Shown here piece after piece: positions 54,466 through 63,114 of a stretch of DNA of 64,000 bases; the first letter of the stretch is position 1; each line of letters begins with the position of its first letter. The stretch covers positions 1 through 64,000 of the forward strand of contig NZ_FXBL01000004.1 of assembly GCF_900177325.1 (NCBI RefSeq), in the 5' to 3' direction. The DNA is from Mesorhizobium australicum. GTDB taxonomy: Bacteria > Pseudomonadota > Alphaproteobacteria > Rhizobiales > Rhizobiaceae. Below the pieces are notes generated by a model, which did no database searches, was not told where the DNA came from, and saw only the letters and a list, made by a program, of their open reading frames with translations. A program made the translations under genes and the position numbers.

Positions 54466-55419
54466 TCATCGGTTTCGTGTCGTCTTTGAACCCAGAACGA
54501 AGCCAGCCAGTGCGTCCACCACCCCTGGCGCCAGCGGCAGGGAAGGGTCAGCATAGGTGCCGAAGTTCGCGGCCAAATCGTCGGCTGGGGCCGCCTTCAG
54601 CACGTGGTTCGCATGCGGAACCAAAGCCAGCGACGCGTCGGGCTTTGCTGCAGCGAGGAGGCGGGCATCCTCCACACCGATCTGCAGGTCGGACTCGCCT
54701 TGCAGGATCATGACCGGCACGGCGGCGTTGGCAATCAACCTCGCCGGATCGTGCGAGAACAGGTCGCGCAGGAAGCTCTGGACAGCCGGGGCGAAAAGCC
54801 CCGCGACGACCGGGGGGAACGAACTGGTATCGACGGAGCCGCCCGCCTCCAGCGTCGCGATGGCATCGAGCATCTGCGGCAGGTAGGGCGCATTGGCCGG
54901 ATTGCCGCGCAACTGCGCGCGCAACACGTCGCCCAGCTTCCGCCCGGGACCGGAAACGAGCAGCAGGCCGCAGATGCCGTCCGGCTTCTGTCCGGCCTTT
55001 AGCGCCACCAGCGCCCCCTCGCTGTGACCGAGCACCCAGACGCAGGGCACGCCCGCCTTTTCCCGTATCGCACCGATCCAGCTGTGCACGTCGGCCGCAT
55101 AGTCGGCGATCGTCACGGCATTCGGATCAGGCACGGCTCCGGCACTGGCGAACATGCCGCGCTTGTCGATGCGCACGGACGAGATGCCGCGCTCCGCCAG
55201 CCCTTCAGCCAGAAACCGATAGGTCGCGGCCTTCACGCCGAGCGGGTTGTTGCCGTCGCGGTCGGTCGGGCCTGAGCCCGGCACGATCAGAACCACGGGC
55301 GCGCTGTCGCCGGCGCTGAGATATGTGCCGGCCAGGTCACTCTGCGGCCCTGGAGCGGTGATTTCCTCTGCGTCGGCAAAGGAGGTCATCAGGCCAAGCG
55401 CCAGCGCGACATGCTTCAT
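54466..55419 (-). CDS. Exported alpha/beta hydrolase
   Basis: A 317-aa serine hydrolase. The short N-terminal signal MKHVALALGLMTSFADA suggests periplasmic export. The oxyanion loop IVPGSGPTDRDGNN, nucleophile elbow GHSEG, Asp in QGESDLQIG and His in VPHANHVL complete the triad. DUF-type esterase/lipase of the same kind as E. coli YhaG-unrelated periplasmic hydrolases; substrate unknown. The start overlaps the upstream gene stop by ATGA. Confidence 0.85.
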   Translation of the reverse strand: MKHVALALGLMTSFADAEEITAPGPQSDLAGTYLSAGDSAPVVLIVPGSGPTDRDGNNPLGVKAATYRFLAEGLAERGISSVRIDKRGMFASAGAVPDPNAVTIADYAADVHSWIGAIREKAGVPCVWVLGHSEGALVALKAGQKPDGICGLLLVSGPGRKLGDVLRAQLRGNPANAPYLPQMLDAIATLEAGGSVDTSSFPPVVAGLFAPAVQSFLRDLFSHDPARLIANAAVPVMILQGESDLQIGVEDARLLAAAKPDASLALVPHANHVLKAAPADDLAANFGTYADPSLPLAPGVVDALAGFVLGSKTTRNR

Positions 55420-55967
55420 CTAAGATTGCCGTTCGCTTCAGCGGCCTGTTTCTGGATGAGAGAAAAGACTCGTTTCACGTCAGGAATACGCACGAAGGCC
55501 GGTGTCGCATCGAGCCAAGGTTGCCACATGGCGGTGCTCACATTTTGTAGCGTCGCAACCCCGCCGAATCTGATTGTTCCCGAGCCATCCCTTTGTTCAC
55601 TTAGTTCGAGGGATGGCAGGTTGCGAATGTCGAGAAAGCGGAGATTGGACCCGTCTTCTTTGGAAATGAGAATCCGGCGTTCCGTCAATGCGTATCTGGT
55701 CCGGGCTCGGCTACGAGCATCCAGCAAGAAACGGCCGAAAAGAAAATAGAGGCCGACTGCGAGAAACAGGAGGCCGAAGAGCCGAAAGAACATGGGACCG
55801 CCACCGGCCCAGACAGCTACGTTCCAGAATATGACGAATGCAATCCAGACGAAGCTGAACGGGATGAGGAACCAGTCTGCCGGGCGAAGGTTCAAGCCGC
55901 CTGTCGGACGCCCGGTCCAGAGCAGGCGTTCGCCGGGGAGAAGAAACTGCTGGAAACTGTACTCCAC
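55416..55967 (-). CDS. Membrane protein with PH-like domain
   Basis: A 183-aa protein. LLPGERLLWTGRP at the start, two membrane helices (WFLIPFSFVWIAFVIFWNVA and FFRLFGLLFLAVGLYFLFG) and a C-terminal beta-rich region (RYALTERRILISKEDGSNLRFL) match bacterial PH-domain (YdbT/DUF304-like) membrane proteins. Composition is slightly AT-richer than neighbours. It overlaps the alpha/beta hydrolase gene by 4 bases. Confidence 0.75.
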   Translation of the reverse strand: MEYSFQQFLLPGERLLWTGRPTGGLNLRPADWFLIPFSFVWIAFVIFWNVAVWAGGGPMFFRLFGLLFLAVGLYFLFGRFLLDARSRARTRYALTERRILISKEDGSNLRFLDIRNLPSLELSEQRDGSGTIRFGGVATLQNVSTAMWQPWLDATPAFVRIPDVKRVFSLIQKQAAEANGNLR

Positions 55968-55985
55968 CCCTCCTCTCCGTGAGCG

Positions 55986-57098
55986 CTAGGCCGCCAGCGC
56001 CCGGAACTTCTCGACGATCGCGTCGCCCATCTGCTGGGTGTTCACCTGCGTTGCGCCGGGAGACATGATGTCGCCCGTGCGCAGGCCGCTGTCCAGCACG
56101 TCGGCAATCGCCTTCTCCAGCCGGTCGGCCTCCGCGACCATGTTGAACGAGTAACGCAGGCACATCGCGAAGGAGGCGATCATGGCGATCGGGTTGGCGA
56201 TGCCCTGACCGGCGATGTCGGGCGCCGAGCCGTGCACCGGCTCGTAGAGCGCCTTGCGGCTGCCGGTCTTCGGGTCCGGCGCGCCGAGCGAGGCCGAGGG
56301 CAGCATGCCGAGCGAGCCGGTCAGCATCGCCGCCACGTCGGACAGCATGTCGCCGAACAGGTTGTCAGTGACGATGACGTCGAACTGCTTCGGCCAGCGC
56401 ACGAGCTGCATGCCGCCGGCATCCGCCAGCATGTGGCTGAGCTCGACGTCCGGATACTTTGCCTTGTGCGTCTGGGTCACGACCTCGTTCCACAGCACGC
56501 CAGACTTCATGACGTTGCGCTTTTCCATCGAGCAGACCTTGTTCTGGCGGGTGCGCGCCAGCTCGAAGGCGACGCCCGCGATCCGCTCGATCTCGAACGT
56601 GTCGTAGACCTGCGTGTCGATGCCGCGCTTCTGGCCGTTGCCGAGGTCGATGATCTCCTTCGGCTCGCCGAAATAGACGCCGCCGGTGAGTTCACGCACG
56701 ATCAGGATGTCGAGGCCTTCGACGACTTCCGGCTTGAGCGACGACGACGAGGCGAGCGCCGGATAACAGATCGCCGGGCGAAGGTTCGCGAACAGTTCCA
56801 TGTCCTTGCGCAGACGCAGAAGGCCGGCTTCGGGGCGCACTTCATAGGGAACGCCATCCCACTTCGGCCCACCGACGGCGCCGAACAGCACCGCATCGGC
56901 CGCCATCGCCTTGGCCATGTCCTCTTCCGAGATCGCCTTGCCGTGCGCGTCGTAGGCGCAGCCGCCGACCAGCCCTTCCTCGGTCTCAAAGCCGGCCGCC
57001 ATCTCGGCGTTCATCATGGCGATCAGCTTTTTCACTTCCGCCATCGCCTCGGGGCCGATGCCGTCGCCGGCGAGGAGGAGGAGCTTGCGGGATGCCAT
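55986..57098 (-). CDS. leuB: 3-Isopropylmalate dehydrogenase
   Basis: Third enzyme of leucine synthesis, 370 aa, oxidising and decarboxylating 3-isopropylmalate. [15 protein letters not shown] at the N-terminus, [12 protein letters not shown] in the middle and [26 protein letters not shown] toward the end are diagnostic. The ATG at 57098 is chosen; the 46 codons upstream in frame are not conserved. Separated from leuD by two unrelated genes. Confidence 0.96.
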   Translation of the reverse strand: MASRKLLLLAGDGIGPEAMAEVKKLIAMMNAEMAAGFETEEGLVGGCAYDAHGKAISEEDMAKAMAADAVLFGAVGGPKWDGVPYEVRPEAGLLRLRKDMELFANLRPAICYPALASSSSLKPEVVEGLDILIVRELTGGVYFGEPKEIIDLGNGQKRGIDTQVYDTFEIERIAGVAFELARTRQNKVCSMEKRNVMKSGVLWNEVVTQTHKAKYPDVELSHMLADAGGMQLVRWPKQFDVIVTDNLFGDMLSDVAAMLTGSLGMLPSASLGAPDPKTGSRKALYEPVHGSAPDIAGQGIANPIAMIASFAMCLRYSFNMVAEADRLEKAIADVLDSGLRTGDIMSPGATQVNTQQMGDAIVEKFRALAA

Positions 57099-57219
57099 GG
57101 TCGCGCCTTTCGTGCAGGAAATCTCGCGCGACGTGCTAGACGCGGCCGCATCGCCGCGCAAGCCGGAAATAGCACTCAATCGGTTCGCAGGGACAGGGCG
57201 CCCGACCGAGGCCGGGCGT

Positions 57220-58041
57220 CTAGCGCCCGATCGCACCCTTCATCGCGTCGAGGATGTCCTTCGGCCACTTCGCGGCAGGCGGCCAGCTGTTCGGCGTCTT
57301 GCCGTCGGTCTGCTGGGCAAAATAGAGCGTCTTCGCCTTCGGATCGATCGCCATGAAACTGTCGCTGCCGCCACAGGCATGGGGCACGCAGCCTTCGGAC
57401 CAGAGCACGTCCGACTTCAGTGTCTCCGGCGCACCGCCGACAACGAGGCCGGTGACGACGGTTTCCAGATCGCCACCCAGCAGTTTCTCTGCGGCGGAGT
57501 AGACCGCCTCGTTGCGGAACGTATCCAGGATATGCTCGACCCCCGACAGGTCGAGATCCGACCAGCCGGTATCGGCTTGCGGCTTGAAGGTCAGGAGACC
57601 GGCGAGGCCGATACGTTCCGTCGGCGACCAGGTGACGACATCGCCGCTCGCGCCCGGCAGGAGATAGGGCACGAAATAAATCTTGTCGGCGGTGACGGCG
57701 GGAGACGGCGCGCCGCAATCCTCGCCGATATAGTCGCTGTCGACCTCATCGCCGTTTTTCCAGACGATCAGCGTGCCCGGGCCGCAGGCATTGCCGCCGT
57801 CGCCGACCGAGATCAGCGCCACCTTCGAGCCACCCACTTCCGTCTCCTGGTCGTAGGAGACGTAATAGTTGGAGGCGAGCAGGCGGCCGTCGAAGGCGAT
57901 CTCCTTCTCGCCCGTGTCCGTCTCGGTGATGGTGATCGTGCCGCCTTCGAACGGGTGTTTTTCAGGCTCGGCAGTCTGGGCCAGCGCCGGCGCACTGCCG
58001 AGAACGGACACGAGCACAGCGAACAGGAAGGGTATGCGCAT
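57220..58041 (-). CDS. Secreted hypothetical protein between leuB and leuD
   Basis: A 273-aa exported protein: signal peptide ([21 protein letters not shown]) then a beta-rich domain with [20 protein letters not shown] and paired cysteines in [15 protein letters not shown] and [10 protein letters not shown]. Family not recognised. Start at 58041 set by the signal peptide. A short hairpin lies directly after its stop (57197-57220). Confidence 0.6.
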   Translation of the reverse strand: MRIPFLFAVLVSVLGSAPALAQTAEPEKHPFEGGTITITETDTGEKEIAFDGRLLASNYYVSYDQETEVGGSKVALISVGDGGNACGPGTLIVWKNGDEVDSDYIGEDCGAPSPAVTADKIYFVPYLLPGASGDVVTWSPTERIGLAGLLTFKPQADTGWSDLDLSGVEHILDTFRNEAVYSAAEKLLGGDLETVVTGLVVGGAPETLKSDVLWSEGCVPHACGGSDSFMAIDPKAKTLYFAQQTDGKTPNSWPPAAKWPKDILDAMKGAIGR

Positions 58042-58099
58042 CGTCTGATCTCCATGTGACGCCAGACTGCCACGGCGACCAACGCATGTCAGCCCGGAG

Positions 58100-58336
58100 T
58101 CAGTTCGAACGGACGATCCGCGAGAGAACCCGTCGCACGAAGGGTGCAACGATCAGGACACTCGGAAAGGCGATCGCCCAGGACGGCAGCCAGGCCGACA
58201 ACCAGAGCTGCGGGAAATTGGCATGGACGCCGGCCGCGAGCGCGGTCGACATGCCGGACACCAGGAACGACATCATGCCCGAGAGGAGCAGCCCGAACGC
58301 ATAGGGTTCGAGCCGCTTTGGCAGGAATGGCTTCAT
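58100..58336 (-). CDS. DUF2798 small membrane protein
   Basis: A 78-aa protein with two membrane helices (YAFGLLLSGMMSFLVSGMST and LWLSAWLPSWAIAFPSVLIV) matching DUF2798. Function unknown. ATG at 58336, 14 bases after the leuD stop, so it is probably cotranscribed with leuD. Confidence 0.8.
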   Translation of the reverse strand: MKPFLPKRLEPYAFGLLLSGMMSFLVSGMSTALAAGVHANFPQLWLSAWLPSWAIAFPSVLIVAPFVRRVLSRIVRSN

Positions 58337-58350
58337 CGGACGGACGAGGC

Positions 58351-58956
58351 TCAGGCCCAGGGACGCGCCGCGGCGTTCGTCTTCTCGAAACTGTCGATGG
58401 CCGAGGCCTTCTCCAGCGTCAGGCCGATGTCGTCGAGCCCGTTGAGCAGGCAGTGACGCTTGAAGGCATCGAGGTCGAACGTGATCGTGCCGCCGTCCGG
58501 CCCGCGGATTTCCCTGGCTTCGAGGTCGACGGTGAGCGTCGCGTTGGAGCCGCGCGACGCGTCGTCGAGCAGCTTCTCCAGGTCCTCGGGGCTTACCGTG
58601 ATCGGCAGGATGCCGTTCTTGAAGCAGTTGTTGTAGAAGATGTCGGCGAAGCTGGTGGAGATCACGCAGCGGATGCCGAAGTCGAGCAACGCCCAAGGCG
58701 CGTGCTCGCGCGAGGAACCGCAGCCGAAATTGTCGCCCGCCACCAGGATCTGCGCCTTGCGGTAGGCCGACTTGTTGAGCACGAAGTCCGGATTCTCCGA
58801 ACCGTCCTCGTTGTAGCGCATCTCGGCGAAAAGGCCCGTGCCGAGCCCGGTGCGCTTGATCGTCTTCAGGTAGTCCTTGGGGATGATCATGTCCGTGTCG
58901 ACGTTGACGATCGGCAGCGGCGCGGCAACCCCGGTCAATGTGGTGAATTTGTCCAT
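58351..58956 (-). CDS. leuD: 3-Isopropylmalate dehydratase small subunit
   Basis: The 201-aa swivelling subunit that pairs with LeuC to isomerise isopropylmalate. [34 protein letters not shown] and [10 protein letters not shown] are typical. leuC is not in the window. It starts the leuD-DUF2798-leuB stretch on this strand. Confidence 0.96.
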   Translation of the reverse strand: MDKFTTLTGVAAPLPIVNVDTDMIIPKDYLKTIKRTGLGTGLFAEMRYNEDGSENPDFVLNKSAYRKAQILVAGDNFGCGSSREHAPWALLDFGIRCVISTSFADIFYNNCFKNGILPITVSPEDLEKLLDDASRGSNATLTVDLEAREIRGPDGGTITFDLDAFKRHCLLNGLDDIGLTLEKASAIDSFEKTNAAARPWA

Positions 58957-59074
58957 CGCTCATCTCCCTTCGGGCCAAGGTGCGCGGCAACGCATTACAC
59001 AGACTCTTTCCCGAGGCAAAGTGGAAAGACGCCGCAGCACTTGACGCAGCAGGCGATTCCGCCACATCGACTCG

Positions 59075-59833
59075 ATGCAGGAACATCCGCTCTTCATCGG
59101 AACGGCAGGCTGGAGCATCGCGTCGCGCTATGCGGCGGAATTTCCGGCGCAGGGGACCCATCTCGAGCGTTATGCCAGACGTCTCGGCTGCGTCGAGATC
59201 AATACCTCCTTCTACCGACCGCATCTGCCCGAGACCTATCTGCGCTGGGCGGAGTCCGTTCCTGACGCGTTCCGCTTTTCGGTCAAGCTGCCAAAGACGA
59301 TCACGCATGAAGCCGGACTCGTCGACGCGGAAGCGGCGCTCGACAAATTCCTGCAGGACATCGCCGGCCTCGGCAAGAAGCTCGGCGTGCTTCTCGCTCA
59401 ACTCCCTCCGCATCTGAAGTTCGAGATGCAGACCGCAGATGGCTTCTTTCGCCTGCTGCGCGGAAAGACCGCGTCGCACATCGCGCTGGAACCGCGCCAT
59501 CCGAGCTGGTTCGGCCACGAGGCGGAAAGCATGATGAAGACGCATCACGTCGCCCGTGTCGCGGCCGATCCGTCCCGCGCGGCGAATGGGGACGAGCCGG
59601 GCGGCTGGGATCGGCTGAGGTATTTCCGCCTGCACGGGACGCCCGATATCTATTATTCCGACTATGATGCCGAGAGCCTCCTCACGATCGGCCGGCGCGT
59701 GGCGGCATCGGCAGCCGGCGGCGCCGAGGTCTGGTGTATCTTCGACAACACGGCGAACGGCCATGCGCTGGGCAATGCCCTGTCGCTGGCGCGGTCTCTC
59801 GGCAAACCGGGAAAGGAACCGCAGGACAGCTAG
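59075..59833 (+). CDS. DUF72 TIM-barrel protein
   Basis: A 252-aa protein of the DUF72/YecE family. FIGTAGWSIASRYAAEFP at the start, EINTSFYRPHLPETY and FSVKLPKTITHE are conserved positions, and YFRLHGTPDIYYSDY lies near the C-terminus. Biochemical role unknown. Divergent from leuD. Confidence 0.88.
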   Translation: MQEHPLFIGTAGWSIASRYAAEFPAQGTHLERYARRLGCVEINTSFYRPHLPETYLRWAESVPDAFRFSVKLPKTITHEAGLVDAEAALDKFLQDIAGLGKKLGVLLAQLPPHLKFEMQTADGFFRLLRGKTASHIALEPRHPSWFGHEAESMMKTHHVARVAADPSRAANGDEPGGWDRLRYFRLHGTPDIYYSDYDAESLLTIGRRVAASAAGGAEVWCIFDNTANGHALGNALSLARSLGKPGKEPQDS

Positions 59834-59847
59834 TCCGTTGCAGGCCA

Positions 59848-60111
59848 ATGCGGACCGAACTCGACACCAAGCAATTCGCCGAGCCCGTGCTCGTTCGACT
59901 GTCTTCGGGCATCGTCTCGATAGGCTCGGTCCAAGAGGCCAGCGACCTGCTGGCAAGCGTGGAATGGCCGGGCCCGCGCGACGAGTTGCATGCGAATGCC
60001 CTCGAGACCTGCCTGAAGGTGCTCGACGGACATCGTTCGACCGGGGATGCCCGCGCTCGGCTTGTCGACGCGGCGCTTGCGGCGGGAATCTATTCGGACG
60101 CGGTCAGATGA
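59848..60111 (+). CDS. DUF982 protein (second copy)
   Basis: An 87-aa DUF982 protein: FAEPVLVRLSSGIVSIGSVQEASDLLASVEWPGPRDELHANALETCLKVLDG is the core pattern in two parts. ATG at 59848, 14 bases after the DUF72 stop. The 3' end overlaps the convergent oxidoreductase gene by 8 bases. Function unknown. Confidence 0.8.
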   Translation: MRTELDTKQFAEPVLVRLSSGIVSIGSVQEASDLLASVEWPGPRDELHANALETCLKVLDGHRSTGDARARLVDAALAAGIYSDAVR

Positions 60112-61270
60112 CGTTCAGTTCCCGATAGGGCCGGCCTTCCGCGATCCGCTCGTAACCGAAGACCGAGCAGTCGATCGTGCAGTAGCCGCCATGGACGACG
60201 AGTTCCGCCACGGCACGGCCGACGGCAGGCGCCTGCTGCAGCCCGTGGCCGGAGAAACCATTGGCGAAGATGAAGTTCGAAACGTCCGGGTGGCGCCCGA
60301 TCACCGCGTTCTGATCCAGGACGTTGTAATCGTAGTGGCCGGCCCAGGCCCGCGTCGGCTTGATCGCCTCGAAGGCCGGAATGCGCGCGGCCAGAGCCGG
60401 CCAGATCGTCTCCTCGAACAGCGGCCATTCGGGTTCGAAGTCGGCGGGGTCGGCCGCGCGGTCGTCCTCGTGCGGCTCGGCGCCGCCCGTAATGTAGACG
60501 GAGCCCTCCGGCCGGACATAGACCCCACTCGGATCGACGATGAGCGGCATGTCCGCATAGCGCTCGCGTGCCTCGAAGACGAAGACGGAACGCTTGCGCG
60601 GCTCGACCGGCAGCGTGATGCCGGCAAGCGCCGCCACCTTGCCGCCGCTGGGGCCCGCGGCATTGACGACCGTGCCGGCGGATATCTGCGACCCGTCGTC
60701 CAGCGTCACTTTCGTGACCTTGTTGCCTTCGCGGGAGATACTGGTCACCTCCGCCTTGATGAAGGCGACGTCGCGCGTCTTCAGCGCGCGGCGGAAGAGC
60801 TGCAGATAGGCATGCGCGTCGAACCAGCCCTCCCCCGTGCGGCCGAACGCTCCGGCGACGATCCCTTCGGTCGACAGCCACGGGAAGCGCGACTGCAGCG
60901 CGGCCGGGTTCTCCAGCACGATGTCGGCGCCTTCCGCCGCCTGCACCGCGTGATTCTGCTCAAGGATCGGCGCGCCATCCGGGCTGGCGAGAATGAGGTA
61001 GCCGTTTTCGCGGAATCCGATGTCGGCATCGGCACCGAACTCCTCCTTCAGCCGCCGGAAGAGGCCGAGGGTGAACACGGACAGGCGGATGTTCTCGGGG
61101 ATCGAGAACTGCTGGCGGATCGAGGCACAGGACAGCGTCGTCGACGCGGTCGCGAACTGTGGGTCGCGCTCGATCAGCGCGATCGAGCCGGTGAACCCTT
61201 CCTCGCGCAAACCCCAGGCGACAGAAGAGCCGACAATGGCCCCCCCGATGATGACGATGTCGAACTGCAT
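60104..61270 (-). CDS. FAD-dependent oxidoreductase (DAO family)
   Basis: A 388-aa flavoprotein of the D-amino-acid oxidase/glycine oxidase type. The FAD loop is IIGGAIVGSSVAWGL, TVVNAAGPSG sits in the middle and NVLDQNAVIGRHPDVSNFIFANGFSGHG near the C-terminus. It is divergent from the CitE-like lyase, so a shared catabolic pathway is possible. Substrate unknown. Confidence 0.88.
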   Translation of the reverse strand: MQFDIVIIGGAIVGSSVAWGLREEGFTGSIALIERDPQFATASTTLSCASIRQQFSIPENIRLSVFTLGLFRRLKEEFGADADIGFRENGYLILASPDGAPILEQNHAVQAAEGADIVLENPAALQSRFPWLSTEGIVAGAFGRTGEGWFDAHAYLQLFRRALKTRDVAFIKAEVTSISREGNKVTKVTLDDGSQISAGTVVNAAGPSGGKVAALAGITLPVEPRKRSVFVFEARERYADMPLIVDPSGVYVRPEGSVYITGGAEPHEDDRAADPADFEPEWPLFEETIWPALAARIPAFEAIKPTRAWAGHYDYNVLDQNAVIGRHPDVSNFIFANGFSGHGLQQAPAVGRAVAELVVHGGYCTIDCSVFGYERIAEGRPYRELNVI

Positions 61271-61381
61271 GTGCCAGCCTTTTGTTGCAGCAACGCAAAT
61301 CAGTTTTCATTCGTGCATTCAAGCGCCTTGCCGCCGCAGCCGCTTGCACCGGGTTCCGCGCCGATGCATGAAGACACCATC

Positions 61382-62272
61382 ATGACGACACGCCCCTTCC
61401 GACCCCGCCGCTCCGTGCTCTACGTTCCTGCCTCGAACGCCAAAGCGCTGTCGAAACTGCCGGGTCTTGCCTGCGATGCCGCCATCATCGATCTGGAGGA
61501 CGCGGTCGCGCCGGATGCCAAGCCTGCCGCCCGCGAGGCGCTGAAGGCGTTCTTCGCCGAACGCGCGAAAGCCCCGCAATCCGGCGGTCCCGGAGAGATC
61601 GTCATCCGGATCAACGGGTTGTCGACGGAATGGGGCCCGGAAGATCTGATCGCCGCGCGCGAATGCCGGCCGGATGCGATCCTGTTGCCGAAGGTGGAGA
61701 CGCCGCGCGACATCCTGGAAGCCAACGACACGCTGGACGATGAGGACGCCCATCCGGGCATGTGGCTCTGGGCGATGATCGAGACGCCGAAGGCGCTGCT
61801 CAACATCGGCGCGATCGCGGAACTTGGTCGCGATCCCGGCGCGCGGCTCGCCTGTTTCGTCGCCGGCACCAACGACCTCGTGAAGGAAACCGGCGTGCGC
61901 ATGACGCCGGACCGCCGTCACCTCGTGCCCTGGCTGATGCAGATGGTGCTGGCGGCCCGCGCCGGCGGCATCGATGTGCTCGATGGGGTGGCCAACAACT
62001 TCCGCGACCTCGACGCCTTCCGTCGCGAATGCGAGGATGGCGCCGGCATGGGCTTCGACGGCAAGACGCTGATCCATCCCGACCAGATCGGTCCGGCGAA
62101 CGAGGCGTTTTCGCCCTCGGCGGACGAAATCTCCCAGGCCCGAGCGATCGTGTCCGCTTTCGCAGCGCCCGAGAATGCCGGGAAGGGCGTGCTCACCGTC
62201 GACGGCCGCATGACCGAGCGCCTGCATCTGGCACAGGCGGAGAAGCTTCTGGCCAAGGCCGGCAATCTCTGA
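61382..62272 (+). CDS. CitE/HpcH-type CoA-ester lyase
   Basis: A 296-aa TIM-barrel lyase. RSVLYVPASNAKALSKLPGLACDAAIIDLEDAV is the hallmark of CitE-like and malyl-CoA or citramalyl-CoA lyases, and FDGKTLIHPDQI follows near the C-terminus. Start at the ATG 61382; MHED at 61363 is another option. Its partner FAD enzyme is divergent. Exact CoA ester not known. Confidence 0.87.
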   Translation: MTTRPFRPRRSVLYVPASNAKALSKLPGLACDAAIIDLEDAVAPDAKPAAREALKAFFAERAKAPQSGGPGEIVIRINGLSTEWGPEDLIAARECRPDAILLPKVETPRDILEANDTLDDEDAHPGMWLWAMIETPKALLNIGAIAELGRDPGARLACFVAGTNDLVKETGVRMTPDRRHLVPWLMQMVLAARAGGIDVLDGVANNFRDLDAFRRECEDGAGMGFDGKTLIHPDQIGPANEAFSPSADEISQARAIVSAFAAPENAGKGVLTVDGRMTERLHLAQAEKLLAKAGNL

Positions 62273-62282
62273 GGAGGCATCC

Positions 62283-62489
62283 GTGAAACTCTATCGCTTT
62301 CTCTCCGGCCCCGACGATTCGAGCTTCTGCCACAAGGTGACGGCGGCGCTGAACAAGGGCTGGCTGCTGCACGGCTCTCCAACCTATGCCTTCGACGCGG
62401 AAACGAAGACGATGCGCTGCGGCCAGGCCGTCTTCAAGGAAATCGACGGTGTGGACTACGACCCGGGAATCAAGCTGAGCGACTACTGA
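62283..62489 (+). CDS. DUF1737 small protein
   Basis: A 68-aa DUF1737 protein from a GTG at 62283. YRFLSGPDDSSFCHKVTAALNKGWLLHGSPTY and CGQAVFKEI are the family features. Function unknown. It lies 10 bases after the lyase stop, so it is likely cotranscribed. Confidence 0.82.
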   Translation: MKLYRFLSGPDDSSFCHKVTAALNKGWLLHGSPTYAFDAETKTMRCGQAVFKEIDGVDYDPGIKLSDY

Positions 62490-62514
62490 AAGCGGACCTA
62501 AGGGCGCTGCCGCA

Positions 62515-62952
62515 TCAGGGCCTGTATTCCTGGTCGAGACCTTCCTCGATGCGCGCCATGTCGTCGTCGGACAGGCCGAAATGGTGGCCGATCTCATGGA
62601 TCAGCACATGGGTGACGATGTCGCCCAGCGTCTCCTCGTTCTCGGCCCAGTAGTCGAGGATGGCGCGACGATAGAGCGTGACGCGGTTCGGGCCCTCGCC
62701 GGTCGCCGGGTTCCAGCGCTCGGCAATACCGCGTCCCTCGAACAGGCCGAGCAGGTCGAACGGCGTCTCCAGCGAGAGATCGTCCATGATCTCCTCCTCG
62801 GGGAACTCCGCGACCTGGATGACGATTTCCCCGGTCAGCGTCCGGAACTCATCGGGCAGATGCGCATAGGCTTCGAGCGCGAGCATCTCCATATCCTCCA
62901 GGGAGGGGGAGAGCTGGTCGCGCCACAGACGTGAATTGTCGATGCGGGCCAT
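62515..62952 (-). CDS. Small zincin metallopeptidase
   Basis: A 145-aa minimal zincin. The zinc motif is HVLIHEIGHHFGLSDDDM, with an Asp/Glu-rich N-terminal part and LYRRAILDYWAENEETLGDIV preceding it. Short single-domain metallopeptidases of this kind are common in alphaproteobacteria. Substrate unknown. Divergent from imuA. Confidence 0.85.
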   Translation of the reverse strand: MARIDNSRLWRDQLSPSLEDMEMLALEAYAHLPDEFRTLTGEIVIQVAEFPEEEIMDDLSLETPFDLLGLFEGRGIAERWNPATGEGPNRVTLYRRAILDYWAENEETLGDIVTHVLIHEIGHHFGLSDDDMARIEEGLDQEYRP

Positions 62953-63079
62953 GAATGCTCCTTTGGCGGGCCATATAGGGGTTTTCGGGCGCGGATAGAA
63001 GCGTTTCCGTCCGAAAGACGGCAGGAATAAATTCTTTGCGAGTCTGCTTGACTCTTCCGGCAGGCTTCGGAATCTATAG

Positions 63080-63094
63080 GAACAGAACAGGAAC
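63080..63094. promoter_or_regulatory. LexA SOS box of imuAB
   Basis: GAAC-N7-GAAC at 63080-63094, which is GTTC-N7-GTTC on the other strand, the alphaproteobacterial LexA operator. It lies 20 bases before the imuA start and fits SOS control of the imuA-imuB-dnaE2 mutagenesis cassette. Confidence 0.85.
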
Positions 63095-63114
63095 ATCTGA
63101 CCGGGAACAGTGCC

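Noticed and set aside
60047..61381. N-terminal extension of the CitE-like lyase frame
   Set aside because: The extension is antisense to the FAD oxidoreductase and unlike lyases; the family N-terminus begins at 61382.
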